A stretch of DNA of 64,000 nt from Hylemonella sp. (GTDB taxonomy: Bacteria; Pseudomonadota; Gammaproteobacteria; Burkholderiales; Burkholderiaceae_C), in the NCBI GenBank assembly GCA_030680575.1, contig JAUXVI010000049.1, forward strand, positions 59,477 through 123,476, read 5' to 3'. A program made the translations under genes and the position numbers. Shown piece by piece: positions 19,108 through 29,144 of this stretch. Under the pieces are notes generated by a model that saw only the letters and a list, made by a program, of their open reading frames with translations, made no database searches and was not told the DNA's origin. Numbering within the stretch: position 1 is the stretch's first letter; every line of letters starts with the position of its first letter.

Positions 19108-20373
19108 TTACCCCCCCCTTCTCATCATGTCGAAGAACTCGTTGTTGTTCTTGGTGGCGCGCATCTGCTTGAGCACCATCTCCATGGACTCGATTTCGTC
19201 CATGTTGTAGAGGAACTGGCGCAGGATGCGGGTCTTCTGCAGGATTTCCGGCTGCAGCAGCAACTCTTCGCGGCGCGTGCCGCTGCGGTTGAGCTGGATC
19301 GAAGGGAAGACGCGTTTCTCGTACAGGCGGCGGTCCAGGTGGATTTCGCAGTTGCCGGTCCCCTTGAACTCTTCGAAGATCACCTCGTCCATGCGGCTGC
19401 CGGTATCGACCAGGGCCGTGGCGATGATGGTCAGCGAGCCGCCTTCTTCCACGTTACGTGCCGCACCGAGGAAACGCTTGGGACGCTGCAGGGCGTTGGC
19501 GTCCACGCCGCCGGTCAGCACCTTGCCGGAGGACGGCACCACGTTGTTGTAGGCACGGGCCAGGCGGGTGATGGAGTCCAGCAGGATCACCACGTCTTTT
19601 TTCAGTTCGACCAGGCGTTTGGCACGCTCGATCACCATCTCGGCCACGTGCACATGGCGGGCGGCGGGCTCGTCGAAGGTGGAGGCAATCACCTCGCCCT
19701 TGACGGTGCGCTGCATCTCGGTCACCTCTTCCGGACGCTCGTCGATCAGGAGCACCATCAGGTAACTGTCGGGGTAGTTGGCGGAGATCGCGTGCGCGAT
19801 GTGCTGCATCATCACGGTCTTGCCGCTCTTGGGCTGCGCCACGATCAGGGCGCGCTGGCCTTTGCCGATGGGGGCAATGATGTCAATCACGCGACCGGTG
19901 ATGTTTTCCTCGCCCTTGAGGCCGTCCTGCTCCAGCTTCATCTGCTCCTTGGGGAACAGGGGGGTCAGGTTTTCAAACATGACCTTGTGCTTGTTGCCTT
20001 CAGGTGGGCCGCCGTTGACCTTTTCCAGCTTGTTCAGGGCAAAGTAGCGCTCGCCGTCTTTCGGGGTGCGTACTTCGCCTTCGATCATGTCGCCGGTGTG
20101 CAGGTTGAAGCGGCGCACCTGGCTCGGACTGATGTAGATGTCGTCCGTGCTGGCGGTGTAGCTGGAGTCGGGGCTGCGCAGGAAGCCGAAACCGTCGGGC
20201 AGGATTTCCAGCACGCCGTCGGCAAACACCTGTTCACCACCCTTGGCGCGCTTCTTGATGATGGCAAACATCAGCTCCTGCTTGCGCATGCGGCCAGTAT
20301 TCTCAATTTCAAGCTCTTCAGCCTGCTTGAGGATTTCAGATACGTGCAGTACCTTGAGTTCGTTTAAGTGCAT
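19108..20373 (-). CDS. rho: Transcription termination factor Rho
   Basis: 421 residues, close to the usual 420. The N-terminal helix domain ([20 protein letters not shown]), the OB-fold RNA-binding segment ([26 protein letters not shown]), the Walker A QPKSGKT, Walker [17 protein letters not shown], and the Q/R-loops are present. The ATG at 20373 gives the canonical Rho N terminus; an upstream in-frame ATG at 20403 would add 10 unusual residues. Hexameric helicase that ends transcription and is essential in many bacteria. Confidence 0.97.
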   Translation of the reverse strand: MHLNELKVLHVSEILKQAEELEIENTGRMRKQELMFAIIKKRAKGGEQVFADGVLEILPDGFGFLRSPDSSYTASTDDIYISPSQVRRFNLHTGDMIEGEVRTPKDGERYFALNKLEKVNGGPPEGNKHKVMFENLTPLFPKEQMKLEQDGLKGEENITGRVIDIIAPIGKGQRALIVAQPKSGKTVMMQHIAHAISANYPDSYLMVLLIDERPEEVTEMQRTVKGEVIASTFDEPAARHVHVAEMVIERAKRLVELKKDVVILLDSITRLARAYNNVVPSSGKVLTGGVDANALQRPKRFLGAARNVEEGGSLTIIATALVDTGSRMDEVIFEEFKGTGNCEIHLDRRLYEKRVFPSIQLNRSGTRREELLLQPEILQKTRILRQFLYNMDEIESMEMVLKQMRATKNNNEFFDMMRRGG

Positions 20374-20527
20374 GGATAGTGCCCCAAAGGGGAGAGGTAT
20401 CAAAAAATCCGGGGGAGGTGGGGACAGGGCAGACAGAGGGCCTTGCCAGCCGGGAACTCGAACCGGCTCCAGACAGGGAACCGGCGTTCAGGTTTGATTA
20501 TGACAGGAAATAAGGCCAAAGGACCAA

Positions 20528-20614
20528 GGCCCCCGCGCTTGTCGCTACGCGTACGGGGTGGCCCCTGAAGGGGCGCGTTTTGCCTTGGGGGCGACCCGGC
20601 AGCTAAACCGGGTC
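20528..20614. repeat. Inverted-repeat-rich spacer between rho and trxA
   Basis: CCAAGGCcccCGCGC pairs loosely with GCGCgttttGCCTTGG, enclosing stem GGCCCCTGAAGGGGC. A further stem GACCCGG ... CCGGGTC (about 20591-20612) lies just past the trxA stop and may act in trxA 3' end formation; it has no T-tract. Confidence 0.4.
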
Positions 20615-20631
20615 GCTGAAGAGAGGCTGAA

Positions 20632-20964
20632 TCAGGCCAGTTGCTGGTCGATGAAGGCGGTCAGCTGGGCTTTGCTCATGGCGCCGACCTTGGTGGCCGC
20701 CAACTGGCCGCCCTTGAACAGCATCAGGGTCGGGATGCCGCGGATGCCGAACTTGGCCGGGATGTCGCGGTTCTCGTCCACATTCATCTTGGCAATCTGC
20801 AGCTTGCCTTCGTAGGCGCTGGATACCTCGTCCAGGATGGGAGCGATCATCTTGCAGGGACCGCACCACTCGGCCCAGTAATCAACCAGCACCGGTTGGG
20901 CCGATTGGAGCACGTCGGCTTCGAAAGTGGCATCTGAAACATGTTTGATGAGGTCGCTGGCCAT
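20632..20964 (-). CDS. trxA: Thioredoxin 1
   Basis: 110 residues. The active site WAEWCGPCK, the cis-proline loop [11 protein letters not shown] and the conserved buried Asp in [10 protein letters not shown] are present. Cytoplasmic disulfide reductase. Located upstream of rho as in many proteobacteria, and divergent from the AddB-like gene with an 84-bp shared promoter region. Confidence 0.97.
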   Translation of the reverse strand: MASDLIKHVSDATFEADVLQSAQPVLVDYWAEWCGPCKMIAPILDEVSSAYEGKLQIAKMNVDENRDIPAKFGIRGIPTLMLFKGGQLAATKVGAMSKAQLTAFIDQQLA

Positions 20965-21048
20965 GAGGGTTCCTTTGACAGTTTGGCAATACGGCTAAAG
21001 TTGCGGCATTGTGACAGAAACCAAGTATCCCAGTTGCAGGTCCGTGCT

Positions 21049-23631
21049 ATGGATGACATAGCTTTTGCCTCTCGTTCTCCCCTGATGCACGATTCGGCCG
21101 CTTACCCGGTGCTGGGCTGCTGGCTGGCGCCCGACCAAGGCTGGCTGGCCCGCATCGCCGCCCACATGCGCGCACGCGGCGCGCATCCGGCACGCACCGT
21201 GGTGCTGTTGCCTTACGCCCAACTCATGCCGCTGGCGGCACGGCTGTGGGCGCAGGCCCACCCGGATGGTTTTGCACCGCGGTTCGAGACCACGCAGAAC
21301 TGGAGCCGCAGCCTGGGTGGCTTCACGCCAGCGGCCACCGACATCACCTTCGATGCGGCCTTGGATGTGTTGACCGCGCGCGCCATGCTGGAGCGTACCA
21401 GTCTGGGCGCGCAGGCCGATGCCGCTACGCCCCTGTTGCTGGAAGCGGCGCAACAGCTCGGTGCCTTGGCCGCGGCCGTGCCGCCATCAGAGCGCGCGGC
21501 CTGGGGTGTGCGGGCACGCAGCGCAGCGGCAACCGGCATGGATGCCGGCGCGCTGGCACTGGAAGCTGCGGTGGCCCAACTGGCTGTGGTCTGGGCTGTC
21601 AACTCGTCTTACGCCAGCGACGTGCTGTTCGAGCCGCGTGTGATCGAGGCAACCGACTGCCTGATCGCGCTGCAGGGCTTCCAGCCCGACCCCCTGCCCG
21701 CGGCGCTGCAGGCGGTCTGGGGTGAGCGCATGGCGGTGCTGTCGCTCGATGGTGAACTGGCGCAGGCCTGTGTCGTGCCGGCGTTCCACAAGACACGCGA
21801 TGCGCAGGATGAAGCGCAACGCGCCGCCGCCTGCGTGCTGCAACACGTCAATGCCGGTCGCACGCCGGTGGCTCTGGTGGCGATCGACCGCGCCCTGACG
21901 CGCCGCGTGCGTGCCATGCTGGCCTCGCGCGGGCTGCAGATCCGTGATGAGACTGGCTGGAAACTCTCCACCAGCCGCGCCGGTGCCCATGTCATGGGCG
22001 CGTTGCGCGCCTGCGCCTGGAACGCAGCCAGCGACGCCGTGCTCGACTGGCTCAAGAACGCACCGGCCTTCGAGCTTGCTGCCGTGCGCCAACTGGAAGC
22101 ACAACTGCGTCGCCAGCCGCTGCGCGAGTGGCGCGGCGTGCCGGCCGTGCTGGAGACCCGTGAGCAACCGGCGCTGGCCGCCTTGCTGACCGAGATTGAA
22201 GTGCTGCGCGACAGCCTGCAACGGGCCCGCCCGCTGCCGCAATGGCTGCTGGCCTTGCGTGAGTTGTTGCAGCGCAGCGGCCAGTGGGCGCTGCTGCAGG
22301 ACGACGTGGCGGGTGACAAGGTGCTGGCCACGTTGCGCCTGTTGGACGTCGGCAGCGCGCTGCCGGCCGATGCGCTGTGGGCCCAGCGCCGCCTGTCACT
22401 GACGGACTTCACGCGCTGGGTCGACCAGGTGCTGGAAGCGGCGAACTTCACACCCGAGTACCCGCCGCAGGAGCAGGCGGTGATCCTGCCCTTGGCGCAA
22501 CTGTTGGGCCGGCCCTTCGGCGCCGTGGTGTTGCCGGGTTGCGATGAGGTGCGCCTCAACCCTTCGCCCGAGCCGCCGGGGCTGTGGACGGCGGCCCAGC
22601 GCGCGGCACTCGGCCTGCCGGCACGCGAAGCGCTGGAGGCGGCCTTACGTAACGCCTGGCAGCATGCGCTGTGCACGCCGCAGGTTGATCTGCTCTGGCG
22701 TGCCGGCGACGACGGAGGCGAACCCTTGTTGCCCAGCCCGCTGGTGCAGGCGCTGCATCTGCAGGTGGGCGATGGCCAGGCCATCGACCCGCGCGTGCAG
22801 CGCGAGGTGGTCCCGGCGCCGGTGGCGCGCCCGATGCCGGCGGCACCGCAACTGGATGTGACGCGCCTTTCTGCCAGCGCCTACAGCGACCTGCGCCACT
22901 GCCCTTACCGTTTCTTCGCTTTGCGTCAACTCGGCCTGAAGGAGGCGGAGGAACTGGAAGGCGAACTCGACAAGCGCGACTTCGGCCTCTGGCTGCATGC
23001 CGTGCTGCAGGCATTCCACGAGCAACTCCAGACCACGCCGCAAGCCGATGCGGCGACGCGGCGCGCGCTGATCGATGCCGCCGCGACGCAGGCAACTGAA
23101 TCCATGCGCTTGGCAGAAGAAGAGTTCTTGCCTTTCCAGGCGGCCTGGCCGCGGGTGCGTGAGGGCTACCTTGAGTGGCTGGCCGGGCATGAGGCCGAAG
23201 GGCTGCACTTCGAGGAGGGCGAGCGTTGGCAGGAGCAGCCCTTGGGCACGCTCACACTGGTGGGCCGGCTTGACCGCATCGACCAGGCCGGCAGCGGGGA
23301 GGTGATGGTGATCGACTACAAGACCGAGTCGCCCACCGTGACAGCCAAGCGCATCAAGGAGCCGTTTGAAGACACGCAGCTGGCTTTCTATGCCGCGCTG
23401 CAGCCGCACGACACACTGCGTGCCGCCTACGTCAACGTCAGCGAGAAGGAGGGCAGCAAGACCTTTGAGCAGAAGGATGTGGTGGCGGTGCGTGACGCGC
23501 TGATCGAGGGCATTGCGCATGATCTGCAGCAGATTGCATCCGGGGCGCCTTTGCCGGCGTTGGGGGAGGGGGATGCGTGTGAGTTTTGTGCGGCGCGTGG
23601 GTTGTGTCGGAAAGATTTTTGGGGTTCGTGA
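21049..23631 (+). CDS. AddB/RecB-like PD-(D/E)XK nuclease subunit with Fe-S cysteines
   Basis: 860 residues. The N-terminal two thirds resemble an inactivated helicase fold as in AddB. The C terminus carries a RecB-type nuclease: LGLKEAEELEGELDKRDFG ... WLHAVLQAFH, then GRLDRID and VMVIDYKTES with the Asp and Lys expected for catalysis. Four cysteines in the AddB pattern (RHCPYRFF, then CEFCAARGLC) suggest a 4Fe-4S cluster that staples the nuclease domain. The Walker A motif is lacking. Start could also be ATG at 21085. Together with the AddA-like gene it should process double-strand DNA ends for recombination. The symbol addB is not assigned because of length and divergence. Confidence 0.85.
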   Translation: MDDIAFASRSPLMHDSAAYPVLGCWLAPDQGWLARIAAHMRARGAHPARTVVLLPYAQLMPLAARLWAQAHPDGFAPRFETTQNWSRSLGGFTPAATDITFDAALDVLTARAMLERTSLGAQADAATPLLLEAAQQLGALAAAVPPSERAAWGVRARSAAATGMDAGALALEAAVAQLAVVWAVNSSYASDVLFEPRVIEATDCLIALQGFQPDPLPAALQAVWGERMAVLSLDGELAQACVVPAFHKTRDAQDEAQRAAACVLQHVNAGRTPVALVAIDRALTRRVRAMLASRGLQIRDETGWKLSTSRAGAHVMGALRACAWNAASDAVLDWLKNAPAFELAAVRQLEAQLRRQPLREWRGVPAVLETREQPALAALLTEIEVLRDSLQRARPLPQWLLALRELLQRSGQWALLQDDVAGDKVLATLRLLDVGSALPADALWAQRRLSLTDFTRWVDQVLEAANFTPEYPPQEQAVILPLAQLLGRPFGAVVLPGCDEVRLNPSPEPPGLWTAAQRAALGLPAREALEAALRNAWQHALCTPQVDLLWRAGDDGGEPLLPSPLVQALHLQVGDGQAIDPRVQREVVPAPVARPMPAAPQLDVTRLSASAYSDLRHCPYRFFALRQLGLKEAEELEGELDKRDFGLWLHAVLQAFHEQLQTTPQADAATRRALIDAAATQATESMRLAEEEFLPFQAAWPRVREGYLEWLAGHEAEGLHFEEGERWQEQPLGTLTLVGRLDRIDQAGSGEVMVIDYKTESPTVTAKRIKEPFEDTQLAFYAALQPHDTLRAAYVNVSEKEGSKTFEQKDVVAVRDALIEGIAHDLQQIASGAPLPALGEGDACEFCAARGLCRKDFWGS

Positions 23632-23657
23632 TGGGTGTTTCTTGCTTCATGCGTTTG

Positions 23658-24027
23658 TTTCCCCCCCCCTATCCCCCCCCGCCCCCTTCCCACCCCCGCC
23701 GGGGCGGGAAGGGGGAGCCCGATTTGGTTTTTGGATTCCGGACGGGCTTCTACGGGGCAACCGTCGCCACTGCTACTTCTTGGCAAGATTGCAGGGAAGC
23801 GGTCGAAGAGGCCTCTGCGGAAATTGGCAGACCACCGGCTGGCTGCTACGCGCCAGTGACGAGAACGAGCATTTCTATTTACTACGACCATCTCCAAGCA
23901 ATCTTGCCGAGCCAACCACAGTGGCGACGGTTGCCTCATAGAAGCTTCGTCGGTGCACGCGGTCAAATCTGGCTCCCCTTTCCGCCCCGGCGGGGGTGGA
24001 AAGGGGCGGGGGGGATAGGGGGGGAAA
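23658..24027. repeat. 370-bp palindromic (MITE-like) element between addB-like and addA-like genes
   Basis: Outer arms 23658-23725 and 23965-24027 are inverted copies of a C-rich block (CCCCTATCCCCCC, then CCCCCGCCGGGGCGG, then GGGGAGCC). Inner arms near 23747-23793 and 23895-23946 are also inverted copies (CTTCTAcggGGCAACCGTCG and its complement, and GGCAAGATTGC and its complement). The whole spacer can fold on itself. No protein-like ORF and no transposase are seen. It separates two genes that should form one operon. Confidence 0.7.
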
Positions 24028-24052
24028 GCCTTCCCCTGCGGGAGCAAAAACC

Positions 24053-27000
24053 ATGACCCCCGCCTACGAACTCAACGGCCACCCCGTTTCAAGAGAAGAT
24101 TTCTACGCCATCGCCTGCGACCCGCGCCGCAGCGTCGCAGTAGAAGCCTGCGCCGGCGCCGGCAAGACCTGGATGCTGGTCTCGCGCATCCTGCGCGCGC
24201 TGCTTGAAGGCGCCGCGCCACACGAAATCCTGGCCATCACCTTCACCAAGAAGGCCGCCGGCGAGATGCGCCAGCGGCTGACCGAATGGCTGGAGGAATT
24301 TGCCAAGGCCACGCCGGAGCAACTGGAAAAAGAACTTCTCATACGCGGAATCGGGCTGCAAGCCTCACGGGAATTGCGCGAGCCGCTACAAAATTTGTAT
24401 CAAACCCTGCTGGCCCAGGGCCGGCCGGTGCAGATCCGTACTTTCCACAGCTGGTTCGCAGCGCTGCTGCGCACGGCACCGCTGTCGGTGCTGGAAGCGC
24501 TCGGCCTGCCGACCGCTTACGAGCTGCTGGAGGACGACGCGCAGGCCGTGGCCCAGGTGTGGCGGCCCTTCCATGCGCGCTTGCTGCGCGAGCCCGAGGC
24601 GCGACAGGACTACGAGGCGGTGGTGGCCACGCACGGCCGTTTCCAGACCGAGCGCGCGCTCGAAGCCGCCTTGCATCGGCGCGTTGAGTTCGCGCTGGCC
24701 GACGCGCAGGGTGCGGTGCTGGCCTCGGTGCCGCATTTCAGCGAACAATTCCCCGAATTCTCGGGCGTGGAAGAACCGCTGGCTGTGCTGCTGGCCGAAG
24801 GGCCGCTGCGCCAGCAGTTGCAGCAGGCGGCGCAGACATTGGGTCGTGCCAGCCAACCCAGCTTCAGCGCCAAGGGCAGTGAGCTGGAACAGGCGCTCAC
24901 GGCCAACGATGCTGACGGCGTGCTGGCCGCACTGCTGACCCAGAGCGGCACCGGGCGCAAGTTCGGCGACAAGGTCGCTGGTATCGAGCAGGTGCGTGCG
25001 GTACAGGAACAGGTGCTGGCCGTGCTGGCGGCGCAGGCGCAGCACCAGGCCTGGCTTTATCAGCAGCGCATGACGCGCTTGACGCGCCTGCTGATCGACG
25101 AGTTCGCCGCTCTCAAGCGCGAGCGCGGCTGGGTCGACATGAACGACGTCGAGCGTGCCGCGTTGCACCAGTTGTCCGATCCGGTGCTGGGCGGCTGGGT
25201 GCAGGAGCGGCTCGATGCGCGCACGCGCCACCTGCTGATCGACGAGTTCCAGGACACCAATCCGCTGCAGTGGCAGGCGCTGCATGCCTGGCTCAGTGCT
25301 TATGCCGGCGCCGGCGGCGGTGCCGAGGCGCCGAGCCTGTTCATCGTCGGCGACCCGAAGCAGAGCATCTACCGCTTTCGCCGTGCCGAGCCGCAGGTTT
25401 TCATCGCGGCGCAAGCGTTTGTGCGCGACCTCGGCGGCGACCTGCTGAGCTGCGACCACACGCGCCGCAATGCGCCAGCGGTGCTGGCGCTGGTCAACCA
25501 GGCCATGGGGCAGGCGCAGGCCGACGGGTTGTACCCGGGCTTTCGCAGCCACACCACCGAGTCGCAAGAGGCCGGCGGCACGTACGTTCTGCCGCAGATC
25601 CTGCGGCCGGAGAAAACGTCCGCCGAGGAGGGGCCGCAGGGCTGGCGCGACAGTCTGACCACGCCGCGTGTCACACCGGAGGAAACACTGCGCACGCTGG
25701 AGTGTCGCCAGGCGGCGCAGTGGCTGGCCGCACAGATCGAAGACGGCCTGCGGCCGCGGGACATCATGGTGCTGTCGCGCAAGCGCGACCGCCTGGCCGT
25801 CATGCAGGAGGAGTTGCGTGCGCTGGGCATTCCGGCGCAGCAACCGGAGAAGCGAGACCTGGGCCAGGCACCCGAGGTGCAGGACATCGTGGCCCTGCTC
25901 GACGCCCTGGTGTCGCCGGCACACGACCTGTCGCTGGCGCGGGCGCTGAAGTCGCCGCTGTTCGGCGTCAGCGACGACGAGCTGGTGCAACTGGCGCTGC
26001 TGCAACGTCAGCACAAGCTGCCCTGGTTTGATCTGCTACAAAAAGAGGAGCTGCTGGCGCCATCCCTTCAGGCGGCGGGGCTGATTTTGACCCGATGGAA
26101 AGGCTGGCTCGACACGCTGCCGCCACATGATGCGCTGGATGCGATCTTTGACGATGGCGACGTGCTGGCGCGTTGTGTCGCCGCCGCGCCGGTCACGCAG
26201 CGTGAGGCGGTGCTGTCCAACTTGCAGGCCTTGCTGGCGGCGGCGTTGCAGGTGGACGGCGCACGCTACGCCACGCCCTATGCCCTGGTGCGTGCCCTCA
26301 AGGCCGGCGGCGTGCCGGCGCCCACGCTGGCCGATGCCGACGCGGTGCGCCTGCTGACCGTGCACGGTGCCAAGGGGCTGGAAGCGTCGCTGGTGCTGCT
26401 GCTCGACACCGATGCGCCGCCGCCGAAGGCGCAGACCATGAGCGTGCTGCTCGACTGGCCGGGCGAGGCTGAAGCGCCGCAGAGTTTTGTCTTCCTGGCC
26501 AGTGAGAGCAACGTGCCGCCGAGCGTGCAACCCGCATTGGCGACCGAGCAGCAGGCGCGCCAGCGCGAAGAACTCAATGCCCTGTACGTGGCCATGACAC
26601 GCGCGCAGCAGCGGCTGGTGTTGTCTTCGGTGCAACCGCACCAGGCCAATGGCGCGAGCTGGTGGCAGCGGCTGCAGGCCGGCTGCACGGCGATTGAGGT
26701 GCCAGCAGCACCGGCACCGGTCGCTGTCGTGCCGGCATCGGATGCGCCGATCTTGTTGCCCATTCTGCCTTCTGTCCTTGTCACATCTGCGCCAATAGCT
26801 ATCAAAACAGGAGCATCACAGGGCGTTGCAGAAAAGCCCACGCCCGAGTCGCTGATCGGCCAGGCCATGCACCGCCTGCTGGAGTGGGCCGTGCTGGACG
26901 CAGCCGGCTGGACACCCGCGCAGGTACAGCGCGCCGCCGCCGAGTTTGGCCTCGACGCCACGCAGGCGCAGCAGGCCGCCGCCATGGCGCAGCGCATCCT

Positions 27001-27307
27001 GCTGGGGGACGGCGCCTGGGCCTGGCGTGCCGACGCGGTGGACTGGCACGGCAATGAAGTTCCGGTGACGGTGCAGGGCAGCGTGCGCCGCATCGACCGG
27101 CTGGTGCGTCGCAAGACGGGAACGAATGTGGGCGAATGGTGGGTGCTGGACTACAAATCAGCTGCGCAGCCGCAAGGCAATCATGAACTGTTGGCACAGC
27201 TGCGCAGCTACCGTGCCGCGGTGCAGGCTGCATCGCCCGGTGAGCTGGTGCGTGCGGCATTCCTGAGTGCTGCAGGCACACTGGAAGAAATTCAAGGAAA
27301 CGAATGA
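24053..27307 (+). CDS. AddA/UvrD-like helicase-nuclease subunit
   Basis: 1084 residues. SF1A helicase motifs: Q motif/Walker A in VEACAGAGKTWMLVSRIL, Ia ITFTKKAAGEMRQRL, II LLIDEFQDTNPLQW, III FIVGDPKQSIYRFRRA, V/VI VHGAKGLEASLVLLL and ALYVAMTRAQQRLVL. The C-terminal RecB-like nuclease has RIDRLV and WWVLDYKSA. Partner of the AddB-like protein; both cut and unwind double-strand ends. ATG at 24053 is chosen because upstream codons translate the palindromic repeat. It contains two or three copies of a 17-bp palindrome (24385, 26035, 26797) inside its coding region. Confidence 0.88.
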   Translation: MTPAYELNGHPVSREDFYAIACDPRRSVAVEACAGAGKTWMLVSRILRALLEGAAPHEILAITFTKKAAGEMRQRLTEWLEEFAKATPEQLEKELLIRGIGLQASRELREPLQNLYQTLLAQGRPVQIRTFHSWFAALLRTAPLSVLEALGLPTAYELLEDDAQAVAQVWRPFHARLLREPEARQDYEAVVATHGRFQTERALEAALHRRVEFALADAQGAVLASVPHFSEQFPEFSGVEEPLAVLLAEGPLRQQLQQAAQTLGRASQPSFSAKGSELEQALTANDADGVLAALLTQSGTGRKFGDKVAGIEQVRAVQEQVLAVLAAQAQHQAWLYQQRMTRLTRLLIDEFAALKRERGWVDMNDVERAALHQLSDPVLGGWVQERLDARTRHLLIDEFQDTNPLQWQALHAWLSAYAGAGGGAEAPSLFIVGDPKQSIYRFRRAEPQVFIAAQAFVRDLGGDLLSCDHTRRNAPAVLALVNQAMGQAQADGLYPGFRSHTTESQEAGGTYVLPQILRPEKTSAEEGPQGWRDSLTTPRVTPEETLRTLECRQAAQWLAAQIEDGLRPRDIMVLSRKRDRLAVMQEELRALGIPAQQPEKRDLGQAPEVQDIVALLDALVSPAHDLSLARALKSPLFGVSDDELVQLALLQRQHKLPWFDLLQKEELLAPSLQAAGLILTRWKGWLDTLPPHDALDAIFDDGDVLARCVAAAPVTQREAVLSNLQALLAAALQVDGARYATPYALVRALKAGGVPAPTLADADAVRLLTVHGAKGLEASLVLLLDTDAPPPKAQTMSVLLDWPGEAEAPQSFVFLASESNVPPSVQPALATEQQARQREELNALYVAMTRAQQRLVLSSVQPHQANGASWWQRLQAGCTAIEVPAAPAPVAVVPASDAPILLPILPSVLVTSAPIAIKTGASQGVAEKPTPESLIGQAMHRLLEWAVLDAAGWTPAQVQRAAAEFGLDATQAQQAAAMAQRILLGDGAWAWRADAVDWHGNEVPVTVQGSVRRIDRLVRRKTGTNVGEWWVLDYKSAAQPQGNHELLAQLRSYRAAVQAASPGELVRAAFLSAAGTLEEIQGNE

Positions 27308-28620
27308 AAAGAGTGATCGTGATCGGTGGTGGCCCGGCTGGCCTGATGGCAGCCGAGGTGCTGGTGAATGCTGGCTTGGCGGTGGACCTGTATGACGCCA
27401 TGCCCTCGGTGGGGCGCAAGTTCTTGCTGGCCGGCAAGGGCGGGCTCAACCTGACGCATTCGGAGTCGGCCGACCGTTTTGCCGAGCGTTATGGCGAGCG
27501 GCGCACGCAGATCGAGGCCTTGCTGCGCAGCTTCGGCCCGCAGCAACTGCGTGAATGGGCGCACGGCTTGGGCGTGGAGACCTTTGTGGGTACCTCGGGC
27601 CGTGTCTTTCCTGTCGACATGAAGGCCGCACCGCTGCTGCGCGCCTGGCTCAACCGCCTGCGCCACCCGGCACATGGTGGCGCAGGTGTGCAGTTCCACA
27701 TGCGGCACCGCTGGCTCGGCTGGGCCGCAGACGGCCACGCGCTGCGCTTCGAGACGCCGCAGGGCGAGGTGACGGCCCAGGCCGATGCCGTGGTGCTGGC
27801 CCTGGGCGGCGGCAGTTGGGCGCGGCTGGGCTCCAACGGTGCCTGGGTGCCGCTGCTGGCCGCGCGCGGCGTGGCGGTGGCGCCGCTGCTGCCGGCCAAC
27901 TGCGGCTTTGACGTGGCGGTGCAGCGCCAGCTGCCGGCCCAGGGGCAGGCCTTGCCGGTACAAGTGGTGCCCGCACCGGCCACGGGCTGGAGCGAGTTTT
28001 TTGCCAGCCGCTTCGCCGGCCAGCCCTTCAAGACGGTGGCGATCTCGTTCACCAATGCCCAGGGGCAAACCTTCCGGCGCAAGGGCGAGTTCGTTGCCAC
28101 CACCACCGGCGTGGAAGGCAGCCTGATCTACGCTGCCTCCAACCTGCTGCGCGACGAGATCATCCGCACCGGCCACGCCACGCTCCACCTGGACCTGCTG
28201 CCCGACTTCACGCCGGAGCGCGTGCTGGCCGAGGTGGCGCACCCGCGTGGCTCCAAGTCGCTCTCTAGCCACCTCAAGAGTCGCTTGAACCTGGACGGCA
28301 TCAAGATGGCTCTGCTGCATGAGCTGCTGAGCAAGGACGACATGCACGACGCAACCAAGCTGGCCGCGGCCATCAAGGCCTTGCCGCTGCAGCTGGTGGC
28401 GGCACGGCCGCTTGACGAGGCCATCAGCAGCGCCGGTGGCGTGCTGTTCGACGTGTTGAGCCAGGACCTGATGTGCGAGGCGTTGCCGGGCGTCTTCTGC
28501 GCCGGCGAGATGCTGGACTGGGAAGCGCCCACCGGTGGTTATCTGCTGACGGCCTGCTTTGCCACTGGCTGGCGGGCGGGAGAGGGGGCTTGGAGGTATC
28601 TGGGCGCGCGTCCTGGCTGA
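27304..28620 (+). CDS. FAD-dependent oxidoreductase, HI0933/YhiN-like flavoprotein
   Basis: 438 residues. The N-terminal dinucleotide-binding motif VIVIGGGPAGLMAAEVL, then the family signature GRKFLLAGKGGLNLTHSE and the C-terminal FAD contact GVFCAGEMLDWEAPTGGYLL. It matches the YhiN/TIGR03862 type; the physiological substrate of the family is not established. The start overlaps the addA-like stop by 4 bp (ATGA). Confidence 0.9.
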   Translation: MKRVIVIGGGPAGLMAAEVLVNAGLAVDLYDAMPSVGRKFLLAGKGGLNLTHSESADRFAERYGERRTQIEALLRSFGPQQLREWAHGLGVETFVGTSGRVFPVDMKAAPLLRAWLNRLRHPAHGGAGVQFHMRHRWLGWAADGHALRFETPQGEVTAQADAVVLALGGGSWARLGSNGAWVPLLAARGVAVAPLLPANCGFDVAVQRQLPAQGQALPVQVVPAPATGWSEFFASRFAGQPFKTVAISFTNAQGQTFRRKGEFVATTTGVEGSLIYAASNLLRDEIIRTGHATLHLDLLPDFTPERVLAEVAHPRGSKSLSSHLKSRLNLDGIKMALLHELLSKDDMHDATKLAAAIKALPLQLVAARPLDEAISSAGGVLFDVLSQDLMCEALPGVFCAGEMLDWEAPTGGYLLTACFATGWRAGEGAWRYLGARPG

Positions 28621-28709
28621 ACAGGCAAGAGTGCGGTAGTTCGCCCGGAACGGTTGTTCGTTATGTCGTTGTCTGGACTGGCAAGCCCAAAAACCACGGG
28701 AGTTTCAGC

Positions 28710-29144
28710 ATGTGGCCATTTGGCAAGAGGAACGATCCGAACAAGATTGAAATCCAGCTGGCGTTCTGGGGTGGTGAGCTGGATCCCTCGTTCACGGTGA
28801 AGTTGCTGACGCAGGGGCAGACGGCACTTGAGGCCATCGGTTTTATTCAAGGTACAGACTTCCGGCTCGGCAACATCAAGACGGAGCCAGCCTTCCGAAA
28901 GAAAGGTTTCGCGACGACGGTGGTGGGCACCCTCATCGGGTTGGCCAGGGCGCGTCAATGTGCCACCTTCACGTTGGAAGAAGTGTCACCCGACAACGCG
29001 CAAGCCATCAGCATCTATCGGCGTTTTGGGGCCGTGGCCCTGCCGCCGAAAAAACCGGGTGGGCATGCCGATTACCAGATTCGGCTCTTATCAACCCGGC
29101 TGTCAGTCCTGCTGCATGGTCAGAGGCGGGGCGCGTCAAAATAA
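28710..29144 (+). CDS. GNAT-family N-acetyltransferase
   Basis: 144 residues. The acetyl-CoA motif reads RKKGFATTVVGTLIGLARAR, followed by the EVSPDNAQAISIYRRFGA stretch typical of GNAT motif B. GGGAG lies 8-9 nt before the ATG. Acceptor substrate unknown. The last 25 bp overlap the 3' end of the convergent gene. Confidence 0.8.
   Translation: MWPFGKRNDPNKIEIQLAFWGGELDPSFTVKLLTQGQTALEAIGFIQGTDFRLGNIKTEPAFRKKGFATTVVGTLIGLARARQCATFTLEEVSPDNAQAISIYRRFGAVALPPKKPGGHADYQIRLLSTRLSVLLHGQRRGASK

Noticed and set aside
23438..24047. Short Pro-rich frames in the addB-addA spacer
   Set aside because: They translate the two arms of the palindromic element on both strands and show no conserved protein features.
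24386..26014. 542-codon - strand frame opposite the addA-like gene
   Set aside because: Antisense shadow; the helicase motifs on the + strand are complete.
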